A stretch of DNA of 63,599 bases from an uncultured Lachnospiraceae bacterium (GCA_900317915.1 ONIO01000003.1:1-63599); one strand, 5' to 3'; shown: positions 25,224-34,568, numbered from the stretch's first letter. Made by a program: numbers and translations. Notes: generated from the letters alone by a model not told the origin.

Positions 25224-27407
25224 TTAATCGGATGTCTCAGTATCAATGGTAGTGCTATCGGTTGGATCCTCTTCATGCTGTTCCTCATCCGTAGCTAGAG
25301 TACTTGAGTAAGTGTACTTATTCGATGAACGGAAGATGGTATCGCTAGATCCCATCTGATTAACTACGAGAGTATCACCGTCTTTGATGGAATCATCATC
25401 GATGGTTAGACACTGGCCGGATACGTAAGCAGTGGAGACTTTTTTGCCATTTACGAAGACCTTACTCCATTTGGTAAAGTTATCACCATAGATGTGAACC
25501 TTACCATTAAAGTAGTAGGCTCGATTAACAGTGACATCGTGGATGCCCATGATCAGGTCAGATGCAGGATATAGATCTACGCCGTTATAGGCATACCGCT
25601 TACCATAGAGCAGATCATACTGGAGCATCTTCAGTCCGGACATATACTGATTACTGCCGGCTAAAACACCATTCTTTATCATTGTCTGGTTGTACTGAGT
25701 CATAGTCCCCTGGTGGACACCGATACGGTTCATCTGTTCAGCAACTAACTGGTAGGATGTGAGATCCGCATCTTGTTTGGACAGACCGAAGTTATTCCAG
25801 GTGACATATTTGGTCTTAAACAGATCACCAGTTGCTACCTCATCAGATGTAAGGCCCATGGTTGGCAGGTGATCGCCGAACATAATGAGAAGGGTATCTT
25901 CACCTCTGGAATTCAGCATATCTACATAATTCTTCATCCATGTATCTAAGGTATGAAGCTGATTGATGTAGTACTCCCACTTGTACTGGGTGCCCTGATC
26001 CTTGCCCTTAGCAGTTACTTTAATGGCTGGATCATCGAGAACCTTATAGTCAGGATAATTACCATGGGTTGAAACGGTAATGGTATATACGAAATCCTTA
26101 GTCTTCGTAGAGTCCATGGCATCCTTTGTTCCCTGGATCAGAACATCGTCTGTTGGCCAGGAACCAAGAGGAGTGTACTCTGTAATATCTAACATCTCCT
26201 TGGAAGTAAAGGTGTCAAAGCCCATCTTAGAGAAGGCATTGGCACGGCTATAGAAGTTACCACCATTGTTATGAACAACATGAGCGCTGTATCCTAAGTC
26301 CTTGAAAGCATCTGCATAACTCTCCACATCCTGCTTCTTAAGAACGGTCTTCTGTGGATACTCACCAGGTCCAAAGAAGGAACAGGACATACCAGTCAGC
26401 ATTTCGAACTCAGAATTACATGTACCTGCACCTAAGACTGGAACAGTGAGATGACCAGTGGAGTAATTCGCTTCAAGAGAATGGAAGAATGGGATCGGAT
26501 CCTCAGAGGTCTCAATAAAATTAGCTTCTGATGGATCAAAGTAGGACTCTAAGAGAACTACAATAACATTCGGACCAGACTTACCATCTACTGTGGATTC
26601 TGTGCTAGAGGCCTGATCATTAGAAACAATCTTCTGAACAGCCTGTCTGGAATAACCGAGAGGCTTTGACATACCACGATCAATAATACTGGTTGCAAAA
26701 CCATACAAGTATCCGTTATTCAGATATCCCTGAGCCAGATTACCAAAGTAGGAATCAATGAGCTTGGCATTCTGAAGGGCCTTACCAGAAGTAGGAAGCG
26801 CAACAGCCATAGCGATTACAATCAGAAGTCGTACCCAGAAAGGAGTCGTGTCTTTCTTTTTCGGACCATGAATAAACAGATTCACGAGGAAGAGTCCGAA
26901 GACGATAATACCGGACATCGCTAAGAATGCCTGTCCTGCAGAAAAGTACTTGGAATCCTGCATGGTTAAGAGATCACCAATCATATTTAAATCAGTAAAA
27001 CCAAAAGGTGACACTCGATTCAATAGGAGAATACAGTTGGTGATACCAAGGGCAACGAAAATTCCTGAGATAACACGACGGACGAATTTACGACGGCGAA
27101 ATAAAATGGCCACGGAGTAAAAGGTCATGATTAAAAAGGAATTATATAGGTAAGGAATCGGATGGTGGATTACAAAGTCACAAGCGGAAAGGAAGGAATG
27201 ACGGGACATCCACTCCAAAATAAAATCTAGAAATAAGGACCATGGAATCAGTACTAAAAAGTCATGTTCATTAATGATACGAACATATGCCTGATAGAAT
27301 TTCGACTGAGCAATTTTGGAAGGCTTTTTATTCGCCTTTTTCTCCAAATGCTTTTCGTGTAATGTCTTTACTTTGTCTTTGAGTTTTTTCAAAAAAGTTA
27401 ACTTCAT
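25224..27407 (-). CDS. LtaS-type lipoteichoic acid synthase / sulfatase-family phosphotransferase
   Basis: The 727-residue membrane enzyme has a basic cytoplasmic N terminus, about five membrane segments within residues 50-215, and a large extracellular sulfatase-fold domain from ~285. Metal and catalytic features are visible: VVLLESYFDP near the domain start, the nucleophile T329 in GAGTCNSEFEMLTG, and MFGDHLPTMG. It likely transfers glycerol-phosphate from phosphatidylglycerol onto a growing teichoic acid chain or a similar acceptor. The C-terminal ~110 residues past the catalytic domain form an extra, probably beta-rich region with an acidic tail (EEQHEEDPTDS), longer than in classic LtaS. 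The gene is transcribed away from a DMT permease through back-to-back promoters. Confidence 0.88.
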   Translation of the reverse strand: MKLTFLKKLKDKVKTLHEKHLEKKANKKPSKIAQSKFYQAYVRIINEHDFLVLIPWSLFLDFILEWMSRHSFLSACDFVIHHPIPYLYNSFLIMTFYSVAILFRRRKFVRRVISGIFVALGITNCILLLNRVSPFGFTDLNMIGDLLTMQDSKYFSAGQAFLAMSGIIVFGLFLVNLFIHGPKKKDTTPFWVRLLIVIAMAVALPTSGKALQNAKLIDSYFGNLAQGYLNNGYLYGFATSIIDRGMSKPLGYSRQAVQKIVSNDQASSTESTVDGKSGPNVIVVLLESYFDPSEANFIETSEDPIPFFHSLEANYSTGHLTVPVLGAGTCNSEFEMLTGMSCSFFGPGEYPQKTVLKKQDVESYADAFKDLGYSAHVVHNNGGNFYSRANAFSKMGFDTFTSKEMLDITEYTPLGSWPTDDVLIQGTKDAMDSTKTKDFVYTITVSTHGNYPDYKVLDDPAIKVTAKGKDQGTQYKWEYYINQLHTLDTWMKNYVDMLNSRGEDTLLIMFGDHLPTMGLTSDEVATGDLFKTKYVTWNNFGLSKQDADLTSYQLVAEQMNRIGVHQGTMTQYNQTMIKNGVLAGSNQYMSGLKMLQYDLLYGKRYAYNGVDLYPASDLIMGIHDVTVNRAYYFNGKVHIYGDNFTKWSKVFVNGKKVSTAYVSGQCLTIDDDSIKDGDTLVVNQMGSSDTIFRSSNKYTYSSTLATDEEQHEEDPTDSTTIDTETSD

Positions 27408-27459
27408 ATGGATTCTTGTCTCACCTCATAAGATGGTGCATTCACGAGAATGCTTGAGT

Positions 27460-27488
27460 TTGCGATATATTACCCAATCAGTTATAAT
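27460..27488 (+). promoter_or_regulatory. Promoter for the DMT permease operon
   Basis: TTGCGA (27460-27465), 17-base spacer, TATAAT (27483-27488). Start codon at 27559. Confidence 0.7.
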
Positions 27489-27498
27489 ACGTCACGAG

Positions 27499-27527
27499 AT
27501 TATATCATTAAAAAAATCGCTTGTAAA
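27499..27527 (-). promoter_or_regulatory. Promoter for the LtaS-type gene
   Basis: On the minus strand TTTACA (27527-27522), a 17-base spacer and a perfect TATAAT (27504-27499) lie about 90 bases before the ATG at 27407. It interleaves with the divergent plus-strand promoter at 27460-27488, so the two could interfere. Confidence 0.72.
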
Positions 27528-27558
27528 CATTGCGAAAACAAAAGGTAGGTAGTAGAAG

Positions 27559-28437
27559 ATGTTCTTCATGCATTTATCAATTCATTGGGTGTATTTAGCC
27601 CTCTTGTGTGTATTATTTACTGGCTTAATGCCAGTTTTTATGCGAACTGCATTGAAAAGAATGAATCCACTGGTAGGAGCTGCAATTTTCTCCACCATTC
27701 TCGCCGTGATTCTATGGATCATCCTGCCAATGATGGGTATCCCATTTCAGTTTACTGGGTTGGAGACCAAGGCGATTCTTCTCTTAATTGTAGATACCAT
27801 CCTGCTTATGCTGACCACTGTCTTCTATTTTATCTCTATTTCAAAGGCAGATATCAGCATCGCTCAGCCCCTTCGCCTATTGGAAAATATAGGCCTCCCT
27901 GTCATCTATCTCTTCGTATTTAAGGAAGGCATCCCATCGAAGCATATCTTCTTTTTGGTAATGGGTCTCGTAGGAATCCTCTTACTTATAATAAGAAGAA
28001 ATGGAGCCCATACAGAAAAGGGATGGGGACTCTACGGACTCTTAGCTGTGGTATGGATTATGGCCTTCCATATTATCAATCGTATTTTTGCCTTCAATCT
28101 GAATATTTATTTTGTATTAGCATTCGCAGAAATTGTATCTGCGGTGGTATTTTGGATCCTGGTATTACTAACGAGACACGGTTCGGACTTTAAGAAGATC
28201 ACCATCTATCATGGGCTTGCTATGATCCTGGCAGGACTGATGGCTGGTGCAGCTATGATCTGTCTCTATCGTAGTAAAATCGCTGGAGATGTGTCCATTG
28301 TACAAACCTTGCAGGCATTGGCTCCTGCGATTACAATTGTGATGGCAGCCGCTTTATTAAAGGAAAAAATGGATTGGCGAGTAGTTGCTGGAATGCTGCT
28401 TCTTTTGGCATCAAGTATCTGCCTATCAATTTTCTAG
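27559..28437 (+). CDS. DMT-superfamily (EamA-type) permease
   Basis: This 292-residue protein consists almost entirely of about ten hydrophobic segments arranged as two EamA-like halves. The second ends in the typical VQTLQALAPAITIVMAAALLKEKMDWR sequence (start of that run at about residue 250), where LKEK precedes the last helices. Such proteins move small metabolites or drugs across the membrane; the substrate cannot be read from sequence. An alternative start at 27568 would trim three residues. It is followed after 15 bases by a TTG-started gene and the two are probably co-transcribed. Confidence 0.85.
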   Translation: MFFMHLSIHWVYLALLCVLFTGLMPVFMRTALKRMNPLVGAAIFSTILAVILWIILPMMGIPFQFTGLETKAILLLIVDTILLMLTTVFYFISISKADISIAQPLRLLENIGLPVIYLFVFKEGIPSKHIFFLVMGLVGILLLIIRRNGAHTEKGWGLYGLLAVVWIMAFHIINRIFAFNLNIYFVLAFAEIVSAVVFWILVLLTRHGSDFKKITIYHGLAMILAGLMAGAAMICLYRSKIAGDVSIVQTLQALAPAITIVMAAALLKEKMDWRVVAGMLLLLASSICLSIF

Positions 28438-28452
28438 TGGAGGAATACTAGC

Positions 28453-31005
28453 TTGGAACTTTCTTTTAGAGAAAAAGGTTTAAAAAAGGAAACAAAGAAG
28501 AAAATTTTGATTCTTCTCTTAATTTTCATAGCAGCGCTGATCTTCTTCTATTTCTATCTGAATAGAGATAAGAGACAGGATGTCACGAAAATGTCAGCTC
28601 CAACACTTCCAGTTGTAACCATGGAATATGATGGCATTAACGTGAATTCCCTGCATGGATACGTAGAATCCATGGATGCTCTGTATATGAGAAATGCAGT
28701 GGTTCCAATGGATAATAACAGAGAACTGCCTCTTACCATTCATACCTATGGTACAGAAGTAGATAGCATTTCCTACGAAGTGCGCTCTCTGGATACGGAA
28801 CGCAAGATCTCTGAAGAGAAGATCAAAAAATACACAAATAAAGACAATAAAATTACCACAAAGCTTCAGATTGCAAATCTGGTTGAACCAGAAGAGGAGT
28901 ATTTATTTATCTTGACCTTGAAGGCTTCTGGCAAGAAGATTCACTACTACACACGAATTGTTATTCCGAAAGAATCCCATACGAAAGATTGCCTTACATT
29001 TGCGCAAAGCTTCCATGATATGGCGCTAGAAAAGAATGTGGAGCAGGTATCTACTTATCTAGAGCCAGATGCAATCCAAGAGGATCCGAATAGTTTATAC
29101 AGTGTGTCTATCCATTCTACGCCTTCACAGGTGGCATGGGGCGGCTTCGACGGTAAGGTGGTTGGAAGGCCAGTTACTGAGTTAAAGGATGTCACAGACG
29201 ATTATACAGTTCTAGAGATGTACTATCGCATGAAGCGTAAGAATGAAGCAGGACATACAGACTACTTCGATGTGGTGGAATACTTCAAGGTTCGCTACGG
29301 TAGCCAGAAGATGTATCTCTTAGACTATCAGAGAGATATGAATCAGATTTTCAATGGGAATCATCCAAATCTAAAAGAGAACGAACTGAATATTGGAATC
29401 TCCAATAAGAATGTAAACTATGTCTCTAATGAAACTGGTACAATCGTTGCTTTTGAGACTGCAGGGGAAATCTATGAGTATGACGAAAATACTGGCGAGA
29501 TGACCCGGGTATTCTCCTTCCGTGATGGAAATAATACCGACGAACGATTGAACAATAATAACCACGAAATCATGCTCTTAAATATCGATGAGAGTGGTAC
29601 ATTAAACTTCGTTGTATATGGATACATGAATGCTGGAATCCATGAAGGTGTCTGTGGAATCGGCTTATATCGCTACAATAGTAAGAATGGTCGTACAGAG
29701 GAGCAGACTTTTATCGAATCCACAAAGTCCTATCAGATTCTAAAGGCGGGATTCTCTGATGTGCTCTATGAATCAAGTAATAATATCTTCTATATCATGG
29801 TGGATGGAACGCTACTCCGGGTAGACTTAAATACCCTTGAGACAAGTGAATACCTGACTGGTATGAAGCGCAGTCAGTATGCTGCATCCCAGGGCGGACG
29901 TTACTTCTCCTGGATGGATGAAAATAAGCCATCGGACAAGATCCATGTCATGGACTTAGAAACTGGAAAGAAATTTGACATCAAGGCAAAATCTGGAGAG
30001 AAGATTAAGCCGCTTCTATATATGGATGATGACTTTGTCTATGGCGTGATGAAGAGTGGTGATATCACCGTAGACTCGGCTGGTGCAGAGGTACAACCGA
30101 TGTATAAGATATCTATTGTAAGTGTCAACAATGGCAAAGAGAATGTTCTGAAGGAATATCAGAAGGACGGCATCTTCATCACCGATGTATCTGGTGATTC
30201 CTATACCATCTATCTTACCAGAGCAACTTATAATGGAAGTGCCTATACAGAAATCAATCAGGATACCATTAAGGATAGTGCTGGTGAAAAGAATAAAACC
30301 GTTGGAATTCAGACAAGTAGTCAGGATGTATTAGGAACAACAGTGACTCTAAAGCTGACCTCGATGAAGTCCATCGCATCCTCTTCGAAGCTTACCCGTG
30401 CAGGTATCGTGAATGCAGATCGTAACCGTACGATTACCGTCCGTGCCATGGATACAGAGCAGCAGTATTTCGTATATGTAGGTGGTAATGTGGTGTACTC
30501 AGGTGCAGATCCTGTCCAGGCCATTCGCAGGGCGGATCAGGAAATGGGCATTGTTGTGGATAACTCAGCCCGCTACATCTGGAAGCGTGGAAAACATATC
30601 TATGTAAGTGCTCTACAGAATCTACAGACAGGATCTCTTGATCAGTCTGCAGACGATAGTAGCCGGTGTGTAAGTGCAATGCTGAATTTTGAAAATGAAA
30701 ATGTAGATGTACACACACTACTGGCAAATGGCGGAAGTCCACTGAGCGTACTTCAGAGTACGCTAAAGGATAAGTTGGTTCTAGATCTGTCTGGTATCAA
30801 TCTGTCAGAGGCTCTGTATTATGTGTCGAATGGAACTCCAGTATATGTACAGACCGCAAATGGTCCAGCATTGCTGGCTGGATATAATTCCAATAGCGTG
30901 GTTATCTTCCATCCAAATACTGCAAGCTATGAGACAATGAGTCTGACCGATGCAGATGCATCCTTCCAGGCAGCAGGTAATATCTTCATCGCATACGTGA
31001 AGTAG
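28453..31005 (+). CDS. Membrane-anchored extracytoplasmic protein with degenerate C39-peptidase-like end
   Basis: The 850-residue protein starts at a TTG with GGAGG at 28439-28443. A basic N terminus precedes one membrane segment (ILILLLIFIAALIFFYFYL, ~19-37), leaving ~810 residues outside the cell. Residues ~60-300 are beta-rich. Residues ~300-680 contain repeated strand-turn units (GEIYEYDENTGEM, GTLLRVDLNTLETSEY, DKIHVMDLETGKKFD) that look like a beta-propeller. The last ~110 residues resemble a C39-like peptidase domain (RCVSAMLNF, DLSGINLSEALYYVSNGTPV, ALLAGYNSNSVVIFHP). The position where the family usually has its catalytic His reads GPALLAGY, so activity is doubtful. I do not recognise a named family. 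Co-transcription with the upstream permease is likely. Confidence 0.7.
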   Translation: MELSFREKGLKKETKKKILILLLIFIAALIFFYFYLNRDKRQDVTKMSAPTLPVVTMEYDGINVNSLHGYVESMDALYMRNAVVPMDNNRELPLTIHTYGTEVDSISYEVRSLDTERKISEEKIKKYTNKDNKITTKLQIANLVEPEEEYLFILTLKASGKKIHYYTRIVIPKESHTKDCLTFAQSFHDMALEKNVEQVSTYLEPDAIQEDPNSLYSVSIHSTPSQVAWGGFDGKVVGRPVTELKDVTDDYTVLEMYYRMKRKNEAGHTDYFDVVEYFKVRYGSQKMYLLDYQRDMNQIFNGNHPNLKENELNIGISNKNVNYVSNETGTIVAFETAGEIYEYDENTGEMTRVFSFRDGNNTDERLNNNNHEIMLLNIDESGTLNFVVYGYMNAGIHEGVCGIGLYRYNSKNGRTEEQTFIESTKSYQILKAGFSDVLYESSNNIFYIMVDGTLLRVDLNTLETSEYLTGMKRSQYAASQGGRYFSWMDENKPSDKIHVMDLETGKKFDIKAKSGEKIKPLLYMDDDFVYGVMKSGDITVDSAGAEVQPMYKISIVSVNNGKENVLKEYQKDGIFITDVSGDSYTIYLTRATYNGSAYTEINQDTIKDSAGEKNKTVGIQTSSQDVLGTTVTLKLTSMKSIASSSKLTRAGIVNADRNRTITVRAMDTEQQYFVYVGGNVVYSGADPVQAIRRADQEMGIVVDNSARYIWKRGKHIYVSALQNLQTGSLDQSADDSSRCVSAMLNFENENVDVHTLLANGGSPLSVLQSTLKDKLVLDLSGINLSEALYYVSNGTPVYVQTANGPALLAGYNSNSVVIFHPNTASYETMSLTDADASFQAAGNIFIAYVK

Positions 31006-31093
31006 AGATGACCTCGAAATATGAAGTAGAGATGATATCAAAATGAGAAGTAAAGATGACTTCGAAATATGAAGTAAAGATGGCATCAAAAAT
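30998..31093 (+). repeat. Four imperfect tandem repeats (~24 bp) over a gene end
   Basis: The unit TGAAGTAGAGATGACCTCGAAATA begins at 30998, spanning the stop codon of the preceding gene. Imperfect copies start at about 31022, 31044 and 31070. All keep AAGT(A/A)(G/A)AGATG and a TCGAAA/TCAAAA core. Confidence 0.75.
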
Positions 31094-31121
31094 GCCATGT
31101 AAAAAAGTATAAATAAGCATC

Positions 31122-31152
31122 AAAAAAGCAGGCTGCCGAGCAGCCTGCTTTT
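31122..31152. terminator. Bidirectional terminator between convergent units
   Basis: GCAGGCTGC (31128-31136) pairs perfectly with GCAGCCTGC (31140-31148), with A before and T after the stem. It serves the plus-strand operon ending at 31005 and the minus-strand prs operon ending at 31166. Confidence 0.88.
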
Positions 31153-31165
31153 GTTATACCAAGAA

Positions 31166-32344
31166 TTAATTATGACGCTTCTTGTACTTTTCAACTACGC
31201 GATTGATTCTGTCATATGGATCCAAAAGACCAGACATAGATGCATCATGATTCAGAGTATCGATGATGTAAGCAATGTACTTGGACATATCACAGCTGAT
31301 GTAGTAATCGCGTGATAAGAGTTCAGGAGTCTGGTAGGTGAGATTGGTGGTAACAACACGATGGATGATACCCTCTTCAACAGCCTTATCAAATTCCTCA
31401 AGTCCATTGGTGAAGAGACCGAAGGTAGCAACCACGATGATTCTCTTAGCTTTTCTCTTCTTAAGCTCTCTAGCTACATCGATCATAGACTCACCAGAGG
31501 AAATCATATCGTCGATAACGATAACATCCTTACCAGTTAAGTCTGTACCAAGGAACTCATGAGCGACGATAGGATTACGTCCATCTACTACGCGAGAATA
31601 ATCTCTTCTCTTATAGAACATACCCATATCAACACCGAGAACAGATGCTAAGTATACAGCACGCTGTGTTGCACCCTCATCAGGGCTGACAATCATCAGA
31701 TGATCATTATCAATCTGCAGATCGTCTACATTACGAAGGATGTTCTTAATGAACTGATAGTATGCAGGAACAGACTCAAAACCATGAAGTGGAATCGCAT
31801 TTTGTACACGAGGATCATGAGCATCGAAGGTGATGATATTATCAACGCCCATATCGACAAGTTCCTGGAGCATAAGAGCACAGTCAAGGGACTCACGACC
31901 AGATCTCTTGTGCTGACGTCCTTCATACAGGAAAGGCATGATAACGTTGATTCTCTTCGCCTTACCATTGGTAGCAGCAATGATACGCTTCAGATCTGCA
32001 TAGTGATCAGATGGAGAATAGTGATTTTCGCGGCCACATAATTTGTAAGTACAATTCCAATTGGTAACGTCGGTTAAGAGATAGAGATCCAGACCACGAA
32101 TGGACTGATTGATCATACCCTTACCTTCGCCAGAGCCGAAACGTGGAGTGTCTGCATCAACGATGCAAGAATGCTTCTTGTAAGATGCGTTGGCTGCATC
32201 TACCATACGGTCCTTCTCACGTTCTCCTCTCCAAGAAACCAGATAATCATTTACTTCGTCGCCGAGGGAGCGACAACTCTTCATAGGGATAACTCCAAGT
32301 GGAGCAATTGGAGTGGTGCAAGACAACTGATTGTCATTTGACAT
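31166..32344 (-). CDS. prs: Ribose-phosphate pyrophosphokinase (PRPP synthase), long form
   Basis: The 392-residue protein has the PRPP synthase signatures: MPFLYEGRQHKR...ESLDCALMLQEL in the ATP/ribose-5-phosphate region, TFDAHDPRVQN with metal-binding DxHD-like residues, SPDEGATQRA, and the PRPP loop DVIVIDDMISSGESM. It makes PRPP from ribose-5-phosphate and ATP for nucleotide, His and Trp synthesis. At 392 residues it is ~75 longer than the classic 315-residue enzyme, with an N-terminal extension of ~75 residues. It lies 13 bases after the DnaI-like gene and is probably co-transcribed with the two helicase-loader-type genes. AGGAGG precedes the ATG. Confidence 0.92.
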   Translation of the reverse strand: MSNDNQLSCTTPIAPLGVIPMKSCRSLGDEVNDYLVSWRGEREKDRMVDAANASYKKHSCIVDADTPRFGSGEGKGMINQSIRGLDLYLLTDVTNWNCTYKLCGRENHYSPSDHYADLKRIIAATNGKAKRINVIMPFLYEGRQHKRSGRESLDCALMLQELVDMGVDNIITFDAHDPRVQNAIPLHGFESVPAYYQFIKNILRNVDDLQIDNDHLMIVSPDEGATQRAVYLASVLGVDMGMFYKRRDYSRVVDGRNPIVAHEFLGTDLTGKDVIVIDDMISSGESMIDVARELKKRKAKRIIVVATFGLFTNGLEEFDKAVEEGIIHRVVTTNLTYQTPELLSRDYYISCDMSKYIAYIIDTLNHDASMSGLLDPYDRINRVVEKYKKRHN

Positions 32345-32357
32345 GGATAAGTTCCTC

Positions 32358-33362
32358 CTAAAATGTGTGGGATTGGTGTTTATTTAAAGTTTTCGTGAGA
32401 CGAATGTCATCTCCGAAAAGTTTAATCAAGGTATAATTACTTGTGATTCTTGAGAATACTCTTTCTCCGTAGAGATCCTTAATATCACCGATGGAAAGGT
32501 TAGATGTTATTATTGTCGAACGATTCCGAACGATTCTCTCATTAACAAGTTGGAAAACCTGGGATCTGTGAAACTTATTGGTCTGCTCGGATCCGAGATC
32601 GTCAATGACTAGGACCTCGCAATCAAATAGAGCATCGTAATCTTCGTTGACATCCAAATCATGATCGAAAGTCTTCTTGGATGCAATATCAAAGAGATTA
32701 AATGCAGTGAGATATATAACAGAAATTCCCTGATCTAGTAGAGCTTTCGTTAGGCAATTGGCCAAAAGAGTTTTACCAGTACCAGTAGGACCGTATAGGT
32801 AAACATTTTTCTTATTATTCTTATAGTCCTTGGCAAGCTCTGTCATGGTCTTTAAGGCCTGCTCTGCTGACTGTAATGGTGACTTATTGATGGCAGGGTC
32901 AAGCTCTGCAGAATAATAATCTAAGAAAAAGTTATCGAAAGAATCCTTCTTAATGGATTCTGTGATATGAGACTGTTGATAAACAATATTAATGGTTGCC
33001 TGCTTAAAGCAGTGGCAACGCTGGTTTCCAATAAAACCAGTATCTTTACAATCTGGACACTTATACTGAAGATCCATATAATCCGCAGGATAACCCGCCT
33101 GGACTAGTAGCTTGGTGCGTTCCTGGTCAAGGGCTTCTAACTTATGAGAGAGAGCCTGAGCATTCGCTTCGCTATAAGAACCGGATAACTTGTCCATAGC
33201 GGCCTGATAGCCAACGTCAGCGATCTCCTTACGGATCTCTAGAATACGTGGAATCTTGCCTTCGACTTCCTGAATATGGGCATTTCGGATCTCATAGTCG
33301 AGTGCGATTTGATTATCGTATGAACGCATGAGTTCATCATACTGTGCATTAGTAAGTGCCAT
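32358..33362 (-). CDS. DnaI/DnaC-type ATPase, probable replicative helicase loader
   Basis: This 334-residue protein has an N-terminal helical region and a zinc-binding motif CPDCKDTGF...CHC around residue 100. An AAA+ domain follows with Walker A YGPTGTGKT at about 190, Walker B VLVIDDLGSE at about 250, sensor ITSNLS, and an arginine-finger region GERVFSRI. This order (zinc domain then AAA+ module) is that of Bacillus DnaI, which loads the replicative helicase. It follows the DnaD-like gene by 9 bases and precedes prs by 13 bases, so the three are likely one transcript. Confidence 0.87.
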   Translation of the reverse strand: MALTNAQYDELMRSYDNQIALDYEIRNAHIQEVEGKIPRILEIRKEIADVGYQAAMDKLSGSYSEANAQALSHKLEALDQERTKLLVQAGYPADYMDLQYKCPDCKDTGFIGNQRCHCFKQATINIVYQQSHITESIKKDSFDNFFLDYYSAELDPAINKSPLQSAEQALKTMTELAKDYKNNKKNVYLYGPTGTGKTLLANCLTKALLDQGISVIYLTAFNLFDIASKKTFDHDLDVNEDYDALFDCEVLVIDDLGSEQTNKFHRSQVFQLVNERIVRNRSTIITSNLSIGDIKDLYGERVFSRITSNYTLIKLFGDDIRLTKTLNKHQSHTF

Positions 33363-33371
33363 AATTCATCC

Positions 33372-34535
33372 TTATTGTAAAAGCTTACGCTCTAATTCCT
33401 TCATAGCTGCATCGTCATAATTATGGAGAGTGCCATTATTGGAAGCAGAGGACTTATTTGTAGCAGATTCTTTGGTCTTCTTAGTCTCCTGATGCTGTTG
33501 ATCAAGCCTATTGACATCCTGCATAGAGCGGACATCTCTTTCATACCAACTCTTAAGAATGGAATCAGCATATTCGAAACTTGCTCTGCCAGTATGAGCA
33601 ATTGTACGCTGGCAGGCAGCGGCGATAATCTCATTGGTGAAAGCATATTCCTTCGTCCACTTCTGTAAGAAGTTCTCCTCATTTGGAGTGAGCTTTCTAC
33701 CCTGGATACCAAAGGACTTCACTATGGTGTAGTAGGCCTTGGAATGAACGTTAGAAGATAATCTGGCCTCGTCGGCAGTGGTAATCCCCTGCTCCTTCCA
33801 ACATAAAGCAACCTTATTCATATAGCTGATACTGGAATGACCTGCATTGATACATTCCTCTACTAAGAATTCGATTAGATCCACCGATAGATTTAATTTC
33901 CAACGCCAGAACAATACGAAGTCCATCTCGCTCTGACTTAATGGCTTACCGATGAACTGTTCTGTAACATAGAGAATCTCCATGGAGTCATCCTCGCTGG
34001 CCATCATCGTGCGCTCCTCAGGAGAGAAGGCTGGCTTCTCATCAGCGCTTGCAGCAATGGATTCTGCAAGAGATACCTGATTATTTAAGGAGTCCTCATC
34101 CGAAGTCACTGTAACAGCATCCTCTAACTGCTTAGCTGGAGCAGAGAACTCTGTGGTATCTGTCTGACTCTTATAATCATTAGAAGAAACAGATGCTGTG
34201 GTCTGAAGATTCACAGTAACCATGCTACTCTCCTGATCTGGATCCATTAGGCAGAGCCCAACCAGACGACGCTGGGAATCGAATTCCAGACGGAGAAGGT
34301 GCTTGCTCTCCCAATACTCTAAAGCCTTACGGACATTTCTCTCTGTGTAATCTAATAAATCAGCCAGAGCTGAGATGGAAAAGGAACGATTGGTGCTGGA
34401 TAGAGCGCGAACCAGATACAAATAAATCTTAACATATTCACCATTTGCTTCCGGCATGTATCGGTCAATAAATGTATTTGAAATTGTAGTGACCTGTCGG
34501 TTGCAGGATGAATGTAAGTTAATAGTATCTGGCAT
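33372..34535 (-). CDS. DnaD-domain replication initiation protein
   Basis: The ATG at 34535 with GGAGG 8-12 bases upstream is preferred over an in-frame TTG at 34550 that overlaps that binding site, giving 387 residues. The N terminus is a winged-helix region (YVKIYLYLVRAL...SISALADLLDYTERNVRKALEYWE). An acidic linker (~110-185) leads to two tandem DnaD/DnaB2-type domains: GKPLSQSEMDFVLFWRWKLNLS...YMNKVALCWKEQGI and GRKLTPNEENFLQKW...YADSILKSWYERDV. Such proteins remodel DNA and recruit the helicase loader in replication initiation or restart. The neighbouring DnaI-like ATPase is its expected partner. The transcript starts downstream of paired DnaA boxes. Confidence 0.87.
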   Translation of the reverse strand: MPDTINLHSSCNRQVTTISNTFIDRYMPEANGEYVKIYLYLVRALSSTNRSFSISALADLLDYTERNVRKALEYWESKHLLRLEFDSQRRLVGLCLMDPDQESSMVTVNLQTTASVSSNDYKSQTDTTEFSAPAKQLEDAVTVTSDEDSLNNQVSLAESIAASADEKPAFSPEERTMMASEDDSMEILYVTEQFIGKPLSQSEMDFVLFWRWKLNLSVDLIEFLVEECINAGHSSISYMNKVALCWKEQGITTADEARLSSNVHSKAYYTIVKSFGIQGRKLTPNEENFLQKWTKEYAFTNEIIAAACQRTIAHTGRASFEYADSILKSWYERDVRSMQDVNRLDQQHQETKKTKESATNKSSASNNGTLHNYDDAAMKELERKLLQ

Positions 34536-34568
34536 AATAAAATCCTCCAAAAATTTCGTACAGGGTGG

